From NCBI RefSeq assembly GCF_016583905.1, contig NZ_NRRY01000038.1, positions 1-49,714 on the forward strand: DNA of 49,714 bases, written 5' to 3'. This stretch comes from Lamprobacter modestohalophilus. Lineage in GTDB: Bacteria > Pseudomonadota > Gammaproteobacteria > Chromatiales > Chromatiaceae. The first letter of the stretch is position 1. Every line of letters starts with the position of its first letter. Made by a program: the position numbers and the translations under genes. Under the pieces are notes generated by a model, which was given only the letters and a program-made list of their open reading frames with translations, searched no databases and was not told the origin of the DNA. Positions 1-7,377 of this stretch are shown here, piece by piece.

Positions 1-2
1 GT

Positions 3-95
3 GACCAAGATGCTCGTCTGAACGACCCCATTTTCAAGAATGGCGACTTTGTAGTGCCACTCGCCGATTTCATGCAGCGCAAGCTAATGATCTAA
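3..95 (+). CDS. C-terminal end of an unidentified gene, cut by the window edge
   Basis: An open frame enters from the left edge and ends at a TAA, giving about 30 residues that finish in ...FMQRKLMI. I do not recognise the family. Codon use looks like that of the neighbours. A short reading frame of 18 codons follows at 110-166, behind an AAGGA-like ribosome site, and could be the first codons of a gene broken by the insertion sequence to the right. Nothing more can be said without the sequence to the left. Confidence 0.3.
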   Translation, partial: DQDARLNDPIFKNGDFVVPLADFMQRKLMI

Positions 96-174
96 AAGGA
101 ATTATAAATATGGGTGTTAAAGATGGGTTAACGCAGCAGCGGCTCCCGGTTGCCGTGACTTATTGAGAAGTTAC

Positions 175-1849
175 CCGAGCGCGCCGCTAAGTGATTGATT
201 CACCGTTGTCCCATCGCGTGACACAAGGCCCTCAAGCAGCGATCGGCAAGGCCTGATCATCGTTGGCGGCCTGATCGCCATACAGGCGTGTCAGCTCGCT
301 GTGGATGCGAAAGTCCATAAACGGCCCCCACAGCTCGCTGAGCGCGACGCTGCGCAGCTGCAGCATGGCGTGGGCACCCGGCACGGTCCAGCGCATGCCG
401 GAGCGCTCCATGCGATCCTTGACCAGATGCCGACAGGCGCCTTCGATCACACCAGTGGCGATCGGGAAGCCAGCCTCCAGATAAGCGTCATAGGCCATGC
501 GATGGCGGTTGCCATCGAGGTAGGTGTACACGCTGTCGAGGCGTTTGCGCGCCCGGCCCCGGCGGGGCTTGCGCTGTGCATCGAGGTCGGCGAGGACGTC
601 AGCGACCTGGCCATGGAGCACCTGACCCAGGGCGGTTTTGACCCAGGCCCGGCGCTGTTCCTGCGTGTCCTCAAGCACCTCGGCGGCCTCCCAGAGGTAG
701 CCGGCGACATGGATGATATCGAGGATCTCGGTGACATCCTCGCCTGGCAGATAGGTGGCGGCGGCCTGCCACAGCGAGCGCTGCCCATCGATGAGCACCA
801 CCGTGTGCTGCGCGCCGTCGGGATTGCGCAGCCGATTTTGCTGCTGCAGCCACGCGAAGATCATCCGCGTTTGCTCGCCGCTGTGGTCCTCGGCATCGCG
901 GATCAGGCCGGCGCGCACGGCTTTGTGCAACGGCTTCGGACGCGCCGTCGGCGGTCGCTTCAGCGCGGAGGTTTTCTCGGCAAACAGCGCCTCGAGCACC
1001 GCGTCTGGGGTGCGCACGAACGGGGCGATGCTGTAGACGCTGCCGAGCAGGGCCATCTTCTTCTTGCCACCCACCCCCTGGGTCTCGCTGGCACGCATCG
1101 CCACCCCTTTGCCATCGACGGTGTTGACCACCAGGGTCTCTGCTGACGCCGGCGTGGGTGGCGGCTGCTGCGCCCAAAACGCGTCCACAGAGGTGCTCAA
1201 CCCGGCCTGCTGACGTTCCAGTGTCTGCACCGATTGGCGCACCTCGAGCACGCGCTCGAGCAGGTCGTTGGTCTGTGCGTAGGGCTGCTCGATCATCAGC
1301 TGTTCGTTCCAGGACTGCAGCAGAAACGAGGTGCAGGTCTCGGGGAGTTTCAACCGCGCATCCAAGGGGATCAGCTCGATGGCCTGGCCTTCGCGCTGGC
1401 CATAGACGAACCGCTCGAGCTGAAACTCACCAAACACGCTGCGATAGGGGCGCGTGCGCGGCGCCAAGCGCTTGAGCACGCGTCCCTGCTCCGTGAGGTG
1501 CTCCTCACCGACATCCCCATCACCACTGGCGGCAAAGAAGGCCCCCAGCAGGCTATGACCCAAGGCCAAGACCCCGCGCCAGAGGCCTTGTTCGACCTCG
1601 TGGGTCGCCCGTCTGTCCTCAAGCGACGCCTCAACGAAGTTGACCAGTTCTTGCATCTGCTCGATCAGTTGGGGGCCGTGGCTGGTGAGCGTGGACGTGT
1701 GTAGACTGAACATGGCGGCCTATCAGGCGGTGGCGGTTCAACGGGATGGTTGTCCTGATCAGCCTACGCCTGTGAGCACCGCCTTGCTCAAGGGCGTCGT
1801 TTCATGCCCTGTGGGTGGGGCACGCTCCGGCGCCGGTCGGCGCGCTCGG
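175..1849. repeat. Inverted repeat pair flanking the transposase (probable inner part of the IS ends)
   Basis: The 12 bases at 175-186 (CCGAGCGCGCCG) reappear as a perfect reverse complement at 1838-1849, one copy on each side of the transposase gene. The pseG-like reading frame coming from the right loses its family-like sequence near 1862, so the right end of the element is probably close to 1860. The left end would then be near 160-165. Outer bases match only weakly, and I could not fix a target-site duplication. Confidence 0.4.
232..1713 (-). mobile_element. ISKra4-family transposase gene
   Basis: A 493-residue DDE transposase. The acidic residues lie in three blocks typical of the family: VVNTVDGKGVAMR (first Asp), VVLIDGQRSLW (second Asp), and a C-terminal block GVIEGACRHLVKDRMERSG with the catalytic Glu. 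ISKra4 elements move by cut-and-paste or copy-out using this single enzyme. The gene is intact from ATG to stop, so it may still be active. It lies between decayed gene fragments, which fits insertion into a degraded region. The antisense frames over this gene are long only because of high GC. Confidence 0.85.
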
Positions 1850-2080
1850 CAGGTTGCACCCTAGCGCGCCTTGCCCATCGACTTGTTCGGCACTTGCTTT
1901 GGCTAACAGCTGGCGTCTAGCGGGTTCTGCGACGAGCTTCTGGAGCGCCAGGCGCAACCGCTCGCTCCCAATGGCCTCTTGGTGTCCAAGATAGTCGATC
2001 AGGCCAGCATCGGCCAGTGCCGCGCAGGCTGGACGTTGGTTCTCGGCGATGCTGATGACCAGGCTGGGTAGGCCAAGACA
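1802..2080 (-). pseudogene. pseG: C-terminal remnant of PseG (UDP-sugar hydrolase of pseudaminic acid synthesis)
   Basis: On the minus strand, codons from about 2080 down read ..CLGLPSLVISIAENQRP.., then ..ALADAGLIDYLG.., ending in a ..VDGQGA.. block. This is the usual C-terminal region of PseG, the glycosyltransferase-like hydrolase that releases UDP in the CMP-pseudaminic acid pathway used for flagellin or surface glycans. After VDGQGA (near 1865) the frame continues into transposon-end sequence and stops at 1802. Everything upstream of the conserved Cys is missing and is replaced by an unrelated plus-strand fragment. The start codon and most of the protein are gone, so it is non-functional. 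Confidence 0.6.
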
Positions 2081-2089
2081 GTCCTCTGC

Positions 2090-2560
2090 CTGCTCACCAA
2101 CGGCCTGCGCATCGACGGCGTCGTGCTAACGGCAGACCCCAAGCAAGCCATCTGGGCGATCGAGGTCCAAGCCCAGAAAGACGACGCCATCTACCACCGC
2201 CTGCTCATCGACATGGGCCTGCTCGGCGAGCGCAGTCTCGAGCAACCGGTGCGCGGCCTGCTGCTGTTCCTCAGTCCTGAGCACGACCACCAGACCGAGC
2301 CCTCCCTGGCTCAGCGCCATCGACCGCGCCCGCGACCCGCAGTGCCCCATCCGCCGCGTCTACCTCATTGAGGTGTTTGAACACCTGCGCCATAGCCAAC
2401 CCGAGCATCCGCTACTCGCCAACTTATCTGCCCTATCTGGTCGAAGACCGCGAACGCTTGCGCGAACAAGCCCCGCTCGCCTATGGTCAAATCCAACAGG
2501 CCCCATTGCCTGAACAAGCACGCCGCTATTGTCTCGACGTCTGCCCTCGCGCTCCACCTG
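2090..2560 (+). pseudogene. Frameshifted DUF2887-like (Rpn/PDDEXK-type) remnant
   Basis: From about 2090 the plus strand reads LRIDGVVLTADPKQ.., then WAIEVQAQKDDAIYHRLL.., the pattern of DUF2887 proteins (PD-(D/E)XK-like, often several copies per genome in cyanobacteria and Chromatiales). Here the family's DGV and EVQ-QKD blocks are visible. Near 2305 the homology jumps frame to ..PIRRVYLIEVFEHLRHSQPEHPLL.., and near 2415 jumps again to ..YLPYLVEDRERLREQAPLAYG... At least two frameshifts and no N-terminus are left, so this is a decaying fragment. Confidence 0.55.
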
Positions 2561-2570
2561 ATGGAGATCG

Positions 2571-2702
2571 CGCCCGCTGGTCATCAACAGCGAGGACGTC
2601 GGGCGTTATGCCTATCGGCAAGGGCTGTTCGTGCTCGCCCAATCGGGCGATGCCATGGTGATTCACAATGATGACCGGGCTGATGCCTCGGGGAGCGCTT
2701 AG
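2571..2702 (+). pseudogene. C-terminal tail of an unidentified protein
   Basis: An open frame of 43 codons ends at TAG and reads RPLVINSEDVGRYAYRQGLF.. then ..QSGDAMVIHND... The style (conserved AYRQGLFVL and a final hydrophobic/acidic strand) resembles tails of coiled-coil PD-(D/E)XK-like proteins such as DUF3782, but this is from memory and weak. No start codon or N-terminal part is present, and it directly follows the DUF2887-like remnant. It ends 19 bases before the stop of the convergent GGDEF-EAL gene. Confidence 0.3.
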
Positions 2703-2721
2703 ATAGCGCTCTGGTCGAGGT

Positions 2722-4980
2722 TCAGGTCGCTGAGTGACTCGGGCTGCCGGCAGTGCTGTAGCTCGACAGGGCCGCAGGTGGCCCAGGACGACCGAACAAA
2801 TAGCCCTGGAAGGCACGACAGCCATTGCGTGTCAGGAAGCGTCTTTGGGCCTGTGTCTCGACGCCCTCGGCGATGACCGAGAGCCCGAGCTGCGGCGCGA
2901 GGGCGAGGATGGCGCGTACGATCGCAGCGGCATTGGCGTCGTGGGTGACGTCGTCGACGAAGGAGCGATCGATTTTTAGCGTATCGAGAGGCAGCCGTTT
3001 GAGGTAGGCGAGTGACGAGTAGCCAGTGCCAAAATCGTCGAGCGCAAACCGCAGCCCAAGTGTGCGCAGGGCCACCATCTTAGTGATCGTGTCCTCAACA
3101 TCCTCGAGCAATAGACTCTCCGTGAGCTCAAGCTCGAGCAGGCTCGGGTCAATGTCATGTGAGAGGACTGCCGAGCGCACCATGGCGACGAAGCCTGGGT
3201 CACGAAACTGACGTGCGCTGATGTTCACAGCGAGTGAGCGTTGTGCGCTGCGAGTCTCGGCTGCCCAGTCGGCCAGCTGCGAGCAGGCTGCGTGCAGCAC
3301 CCATTTACCGAGCGGCAGGATCAGTCCAGACTCCTCGGCGAGATGGATGAAGATATCTGGACCCAATAGCCCGCGCTCGGGATGTGCCCAACGCACTAGG
3401 GCCTCGGCGCCAATCAAGGCCCCGGCGCTGTCGACTTGGGCCTGGTAGTGCAGTACGAACTGCCGGCTCAGTAAGCCCATGCGTAGATGCGCCTCGAGTT
3501 CGGTACGCTCCTCGAGTGCGATCTGTGTCTGCGGGTCGAAGAAGCGAAAGGTGTTGCGGCCGGCGTCTTTGGCTTGGTACATCGCCAGGTCCGCGCGCTT
3601 CAGCAGCTCGTCGACGCTCGCGTCGGCGGGCTCGATCAGGGTGGCGCCGATGCTTGGGCTTACATGATGGGGCTTCTCCCCGAGCTGATAAGGCTCGGTG
3701 AGCGCCTGCTGAACCTTTTCGGCGACGGTGCGGGTCTGCTGCGCGGCCTGATCGGCCTCATCGCTCAGGCCTTCCAAGACGACAACGAACTCGTCACCGC
3801 CGAGCCGGGCGACGGTGTCGCGTGCCCGTACGTTTTGCATCAGACGCTCAGCGACCTGCTGCAAGAGATTGTCGCCCATATCGTGGCCGAGGCTGTCGTT
3901 GAGGTCCTTGAAGTGGTCGAGATCGATGAACAGGAGCGCGCCATGATGGCCGTCGCGGCGGATCGTCGCCAGGGCGTGATTGAGTCGGTCGAGCAGGAGG
4001 CGCCGGTTGGGCAGGTGGGTTAAGGCATCGAAGAACGCGAGCTGCTTAATCTGATTCTCTGCGACTTTACGTGCGGAAATGTCCTGATTCAGGATCACCG
4101 CACCGACGATGCCGCCATCGTTGTCCTGGATCGGGACGGCCGAGGTCAGGATGGTCTTTGCTGAGCCGTCGATACACTCGATGTCGACCTCTTTATTCAA
4201 GATCGTCTCTCCGCGGAGAATGGCGCGTGATGCTGGGCAATCCTGGGGCGCGACTGCGCGACCACACTTGCTCGAGCAGGCTTTGCATTGGCGGAAATGC
4301 TCGAGCCCAATGCATTGGGTGCCGCTCCAGATCTGCTGTGCGACCGAATTACCGTAAGTGATCTTACCGCGACGGTCTAGGAACCAGACCCCGACGGGTA
4401 GGTGCTCGACAATGGTCTTGAGCTGGTGCTCACTCTGTCGTACCGCGGCTTCGGCATGCTTCTGCTCGGTCAGGTCGGTGGCGACCACGCAGAAGGCACC
4501 CTGCTTCTGCTCCAACGGTAGCTCAGTCAGCGAGAGGTGGCAGGGAATCAGGGCGCCGCCCTGACGAATCAGCTGCAGCTCTAAGCGTTGTTGGGGGCGC
4601 GGTGATTGGGTTTCCAGCCAGGTTTGGTAGGCCAAGCGATCAGTCGCGCTGATCAGCGCGCTCAGCAGGGTGCCGGTGAGAGCCTCACGTGGAAGGTCGA
4701 GCATTGCCGCCATGCGGCGGTTGGCAAAGTAGATGTGGCCGGTGGCGGTCAGCGTCATGGCCCCTTCGCCCATCTCTTCGACCATCAGGCGATAGTCGTG
4801 CTCGGCGCCTTGCAGCTCGAGCACTCGGCCGCCTTGATGGCCGGCGATGAGCAGGGCGTCGATCTCGCCGGCGCGGATCGCGTCGAGCACCGCCTCGGCC
4901 TCGGCCAAGCGCTGCTGTAGATCTCGAATCTGCGCTTTAGCGTCGGCGGGCGAGTCAGGGGGTTGGTCGGTGACAATCAT
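2722..4980 (-). CDS. PAS-PAS-GGDEF-EAL cyclic di-GMP enzyme (distal gene of the kai cluster)
   Basis: A 752-residue soluble protein. An N-terminal coiled coil is followed by two PAS regions (about residues 60-170 and 180-310), a GGDEF domain (motif GGDEF at 394-398) and an EAL domain (EAL at 526-528). GGDEF makes and EAL degrades cyclic di-GMP. Both signature motifs are intact, as are DDFGTGYSSL and the late AEGVE and QGYLFGRP blocks, so both activities are possible. The second PAS carries a cysteine cluster (QCKACSSKCGRAV..), perhaps a metal or redox site. The start lies 70 bases after the kaiB stop on the same strand, so it is probably the last gene of the kaiC-kaiB transcript. No strong ribosome site is seen at the ATG. 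Confidence 0.9.
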   Translation of the reverse strand: MIVTDQPPDSPADAKAQIRDLQQRLAEAEAVLDAIRAGEIDALLIAGHQGGRVLELQGAEHDYRLMVEEMGEGAMTLTATGHIYFANRRMAAMLDLPREALTGTLLSALISATDRLAYQTWLETQSPRPQQRLELQLIRQGGALIPCHLSLTELPLEQKQGAFCVVATDLTEQKHAEAAVRQSEHQLKTIVEHLPVGVWFLDRRGKITYGNSVAQQIWSGTQCIGLEHFRQCKACSSKCGRAVAPQDCPASRAILRGETILNKEVDIECIDGSAKTILTSAVPIQDNDGGIVGAVILNQDISARKVAENQIKQLAFFDALTHLPNRRLLLDRLNHALATIRRDGHHGALLFIDLDHFKDLNDSLGHDMGDNLLQQVAERLMQNVRARDTVARLGGDEFVVVLEGLSDEADQAAQQTRTVAEKVQQALTEPYQLGEKPHHVSPSIGATLIEPADASVDELLKRADLAMYQAKDAGRNTFRFFDPQTQIALEERTELEAHLRMGLLSRQFVLHYQAQVDSAGALIGAEALVRWAHPERGLLGPDIFIHLAEESGLILPLGKWVLHAACSQLADWAAETRSAQRSLAVNISARQFRDPGFVAMVRSAVLSHDIDPSLLELELTESLLLEDVEDTITKMVALRTLGLRFALDDFGTGYSSLAYLKRLPLDTLKIDRSFVDDVTHDANAAAIVRAILALAPQLGLSVIAEGVETQAQRRFLTRNGCRAFQGYLFGRPGPPAALSSYSTAGSPSHSAT

Positions 4981-5050
4981 GGGCGTGGTAGGGGGATCAA
5001 CCGGTTGCCGGTGCAGTGCATCTGTCCGGCGTAGGCCTGGGCGTTAACCG

Positions 5051-5533
5051 CTAAGGGTTGACGTGCCAGATCGACTGCCGTAAGTCGAGGCCGACAATGG
5101 CGCGCTCGGTGTCGGAGAGGTCGCCGATGATCTTACGCATGGGAAGTGGAAGCCGGCGCACGACGGTCGGAATCGCGAGGATCTGATCACCTTGCGCCAA
5201 GTGTGGCTTCTCGAGCAAGTCGATGACCTCGATCTGGTAGCGCCCGCTCAGATGGGCCTCGCACATGGCCTGCAAGTTAGCGAAAGCGGCCAGCGACTTC
5301 GGCGTCTGGCCGGCGACATACAGGCGCAGCGTCCAGCGCTGATTCCCTTCGCTGGTTTCGGCCTCATCCAGGGTGACGGTTGCGTCGGTCGCCGCAGCCG
5401 TTGGGGTGTCGGCCGCGCTGCTGGCCAACGGGATGCTCGATTCGCTGATCGCGTGGCGAAGGTTGCGGTCTTGGGGCTCGGCGACAGGCTCGGTGCGAAC
5501 CGGCGGTTTGTCGTCGTCGGCGGTTGCGCTCAT
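5051..5533 (-). CDS. kaiB: KaiB-like protein with a long N-terminal extension
   Basis: 160 residues. The KaiB domain starts at Trp67 ([20 protein letters not shown]..) and runs to the end, with ..[19 protein letters not shown].. and ..[19 protein letters not shown].. blocks close to cyanobacterial KaiB, a thioredoxin-like or fold-switching protein that binds KaiC. Canonical KaiB is about 100 residues. The extra 66 residues here are rich in Ala, Ser, Thr and Asp and look disordered. The ATG overlaps the kaiC stop by four bases (ATGA) and is preceded by a strong GGAGGAGG ribosome site within the end of kaiC, so the two are translationally coupled. No kaiA is present in the window. Confidence 0.9.
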   Translation of the reverse strand: MSATADDDKPPVRTEPVAEPQDRNLRHAISESSIPLASSAADTPTAAATDATVTLDEAETSEGNQRWTLRLYVAGQTPKSLAAFANLQAMCEAHLSGRYQIEVIDLLEKPHLAQGDQILAIPTVVRRLPLPMRKIIGDLSDTERAIVGLDLRQSIWHVNP

Positions 5534-7248
5534 GTTTTATCCTCCTCCGCCATCTGGCTGTGTGCATCGGCGCGGCGTACCGAGGCCATCGATGCGCGAT
5601 GTTGAACCGACCGTGCCTGACGTTGTAGCTCGCGGTCGATGAGCGCTAGGGTTTCGGATTCCTGCGCCTCGAACTCCTGCTGCATTGCGGCAATTTGGGC
5701 GGTCAGGATGGTGCGGCGGCGTTCGAGGTCGTGCTTGCGCCGTTCGATCTCCTGCTGCCGCTCAAGTTGCTCGCTCTCCTCAACGGATTCTTGCGCCAGC
5801 CGGGCACTGCCGGTCAAGACCCCGCCTGGCCCAACATAGACGTCACGGAGCTGGATGCCATTGTCGGTAATCAGGAATTCGCGCGTCTGATTGGAATGGG
5901 CCATGCCGCGAGACTTGAGGATGCTGAGGGCGCGGTTACGCTCGCCGCCGGTGTTCACTGACATCAACAGCAGCCAGGTATCGATCAGCGAGGAGATGGC
6001 CGAATCGGTCCGCTCCAAGGATTCGCCGCCGAGCGTCAGGCTGGTAAAGAGCGCCGTGATCTGGCGCGTCTTGAGAAAGTCGATGAGCCGGGTCAGCATG
6101 CCTTTGACCTCGAGCTCATTACCTTGGGTGATGAAGCTGTTCAGTGGGTCCAAGATCACCACTGATGGTGCGAACTGCTCAACCGCCCGATGGATGAGCG
6201 TGAGGTGCATCTCAAGGCCGGTGAAGCTAGGACGAGCGGCGTGAAAACGCAGTAGATCCTGCTTGGTCCAGCGTGCCAGGTCGAGACCGATCGTGCTCAT
6301 GTTGCGCTGAATCTGGGCTGCAGGCTCCTCAAAGGCGAAATAGAGCGTGCGCTCGCCGCGGGCGCAGGTGGCCGCGGCAAAATGTCCCGCCAGACTCGAT
6401 TTACCGGTGCCGGCGGTGCCCGAGACGAGCACGCTGCTGCCACGAAAGAAGCCGTTGTCGCCGAGCATGGTGTCGAGCCGCGCGACACCACTCGAGATCC
6501 GCTCGGTAGAGACCGGGTGGTCGAGGCCAAGCGAGGTGATTGGGGTCACCGAGATGCCGTCGGCATCGATCAGGAAGGGGTAGTCATTGGTGCCGTGGCT
6601 TGAGCCGCGGTATTTGAGCACGCGCAGGCGGCGGGTCCAGGTCTGATCGCGCTGCTGATGATCGAGCGTGATGACGCAATCGGAGACATATTCTTCGAGG
6701 CCCTGGCGGGTCAGCTGACCGTCGCCGCGCTCGCCGGTGATGATGGCGGTGACGCCTTTGTCTTTGAGCCAACGAAACAGGCGTCGCAGCTCGGCGCGCA
6801 GAATCAGCGGATTCGGTAGGCCGGCGAAGATCGTCTCGATGGTGTCGAGCACGACGCGCTTGGCGCCGATCGAATCGATCGCATAGCCAAGACGGATAAA
6901 CAGTCCGCTGAGATCGAAATCACCGGTTTGCTCAAGCTCGCTGCGCTCGACCGCGACAAAGTCGAGCGCGAGCTGGCCGCGCGCGACCAGGTCGTTGAGG
7001 TCAAACCCTAGCGAGGCGACATTCTGGGCCAGTTCCTCGGCGGTTTCTTCGAACGCAATAAAGACCCCTGGCTCGCCAAAATCGGTTGCACCTCTGACCA
7101 GGAACTCCATGGCTAGAAGTGTCTTGCCGCAGCCTGCGCCGCCGCAGACCAAAGTCGGGCGGCCGCGGGGCAAGCCGCCGCAAGTAATCTCGTCGAGTCC
7201 AGAGATCCCTGTTGCGGCCTTCGGCAATGCACTGTCTATGGTGCTCAC
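5530..7248 (-). CDS. kaiC: KaiC, double-domain circadian-clock-type ATPase/kinase
   Basis: 572 residues with two RecA-like domains. CI has Walker A GGAGCGKT (36-43) and catalytic Glu67-Glu68. CII has Walker [11 protein letters not shown] around Lys283 and an FEEP glutamate pair. The autophosphorylation region reads [13 protein letters not shown], so Thr414, Ser419 and Ser420 match cyanobacterial Thr426, Ser431 and Thr432, with Thr432 replaced by Ser. After the core, about 80 residues form a charged coiled-coil tail ([17 protein letters not shown]..) instead of the short KaiA-binding peptide. I chose GTG 7248 because GAGGAG lies four bases upstream and the family start MSTIDSA-like follows; TTG 7260 is the longer option. 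It overlaps kaiB by four bases. Non-cyanobacterial KaiC proteins often act in stress or light/dark adaptation. Confidence 0.92.
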   Translation of the reverse strand: MSTIDSALPKAATGISGLDEITCGGLPRGRPTLVCGGAGCGKTLLAMEFLVRGATDFGEPGVFIAFEETAEELAQNVASLGFDLNDLVARGQLALDFVAVERSELEQTGDFDLSGLFIRLGYAIDSIGAKRVVLDTIETIFAGLPNPLILRAELRRLFRWLKDKGVTAIITGERGDGQLTRQGLEEYVSDCVITLDHQQRDQTWTRRLRVLKYRGSSHGTNDYPFLIDADGISVTPITSLGLDHPVSTERISSGVARLDTMLGDNGFFRGSSVLVSGTAGTGKSSLAGHFAAATCARGERTLYFAFEEPAAQIQRNMSTIGLDLARWTKQDLLRFHAARPSFTGLEMHLTLIHRAVEQFAPSVVILDPLNSFITQGNELEVKGMLTRLIDFLKTRQITALFTSLTLGGESLERTDSAISSLIDTWLLLMSVNTGGERNRALSILKSRGMAHSNQTREFLITDNGIQLRDVYVGPGGVLTGSARLAQESVEESEQLERQQEIERRKHDLERRRTILTAQIAAMQQEFEAQESETLALIDRELQRQARSVQHRASMASVRRADAHSQMAEEDKT

Positions 7249-7377
7249 GCGTCTCCTCAAGCTAATCAGTATTCGTTAATGCTCGGGCATCATACAACGG
7301 CTGGCGGAATCGAGCTTGCGCAGCATGACGTATTGTGATTCGGCATTCGGTGCCGCCAACGGGGGTTCACCCGTGCG

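Noticed and set aside
301-1704. Long plus-strand open frames of 281 and 156 codons over the transposase
   Set aside because: They are antisense shadows; the minus-strand frame has a full DDE transposase and these show no family features.
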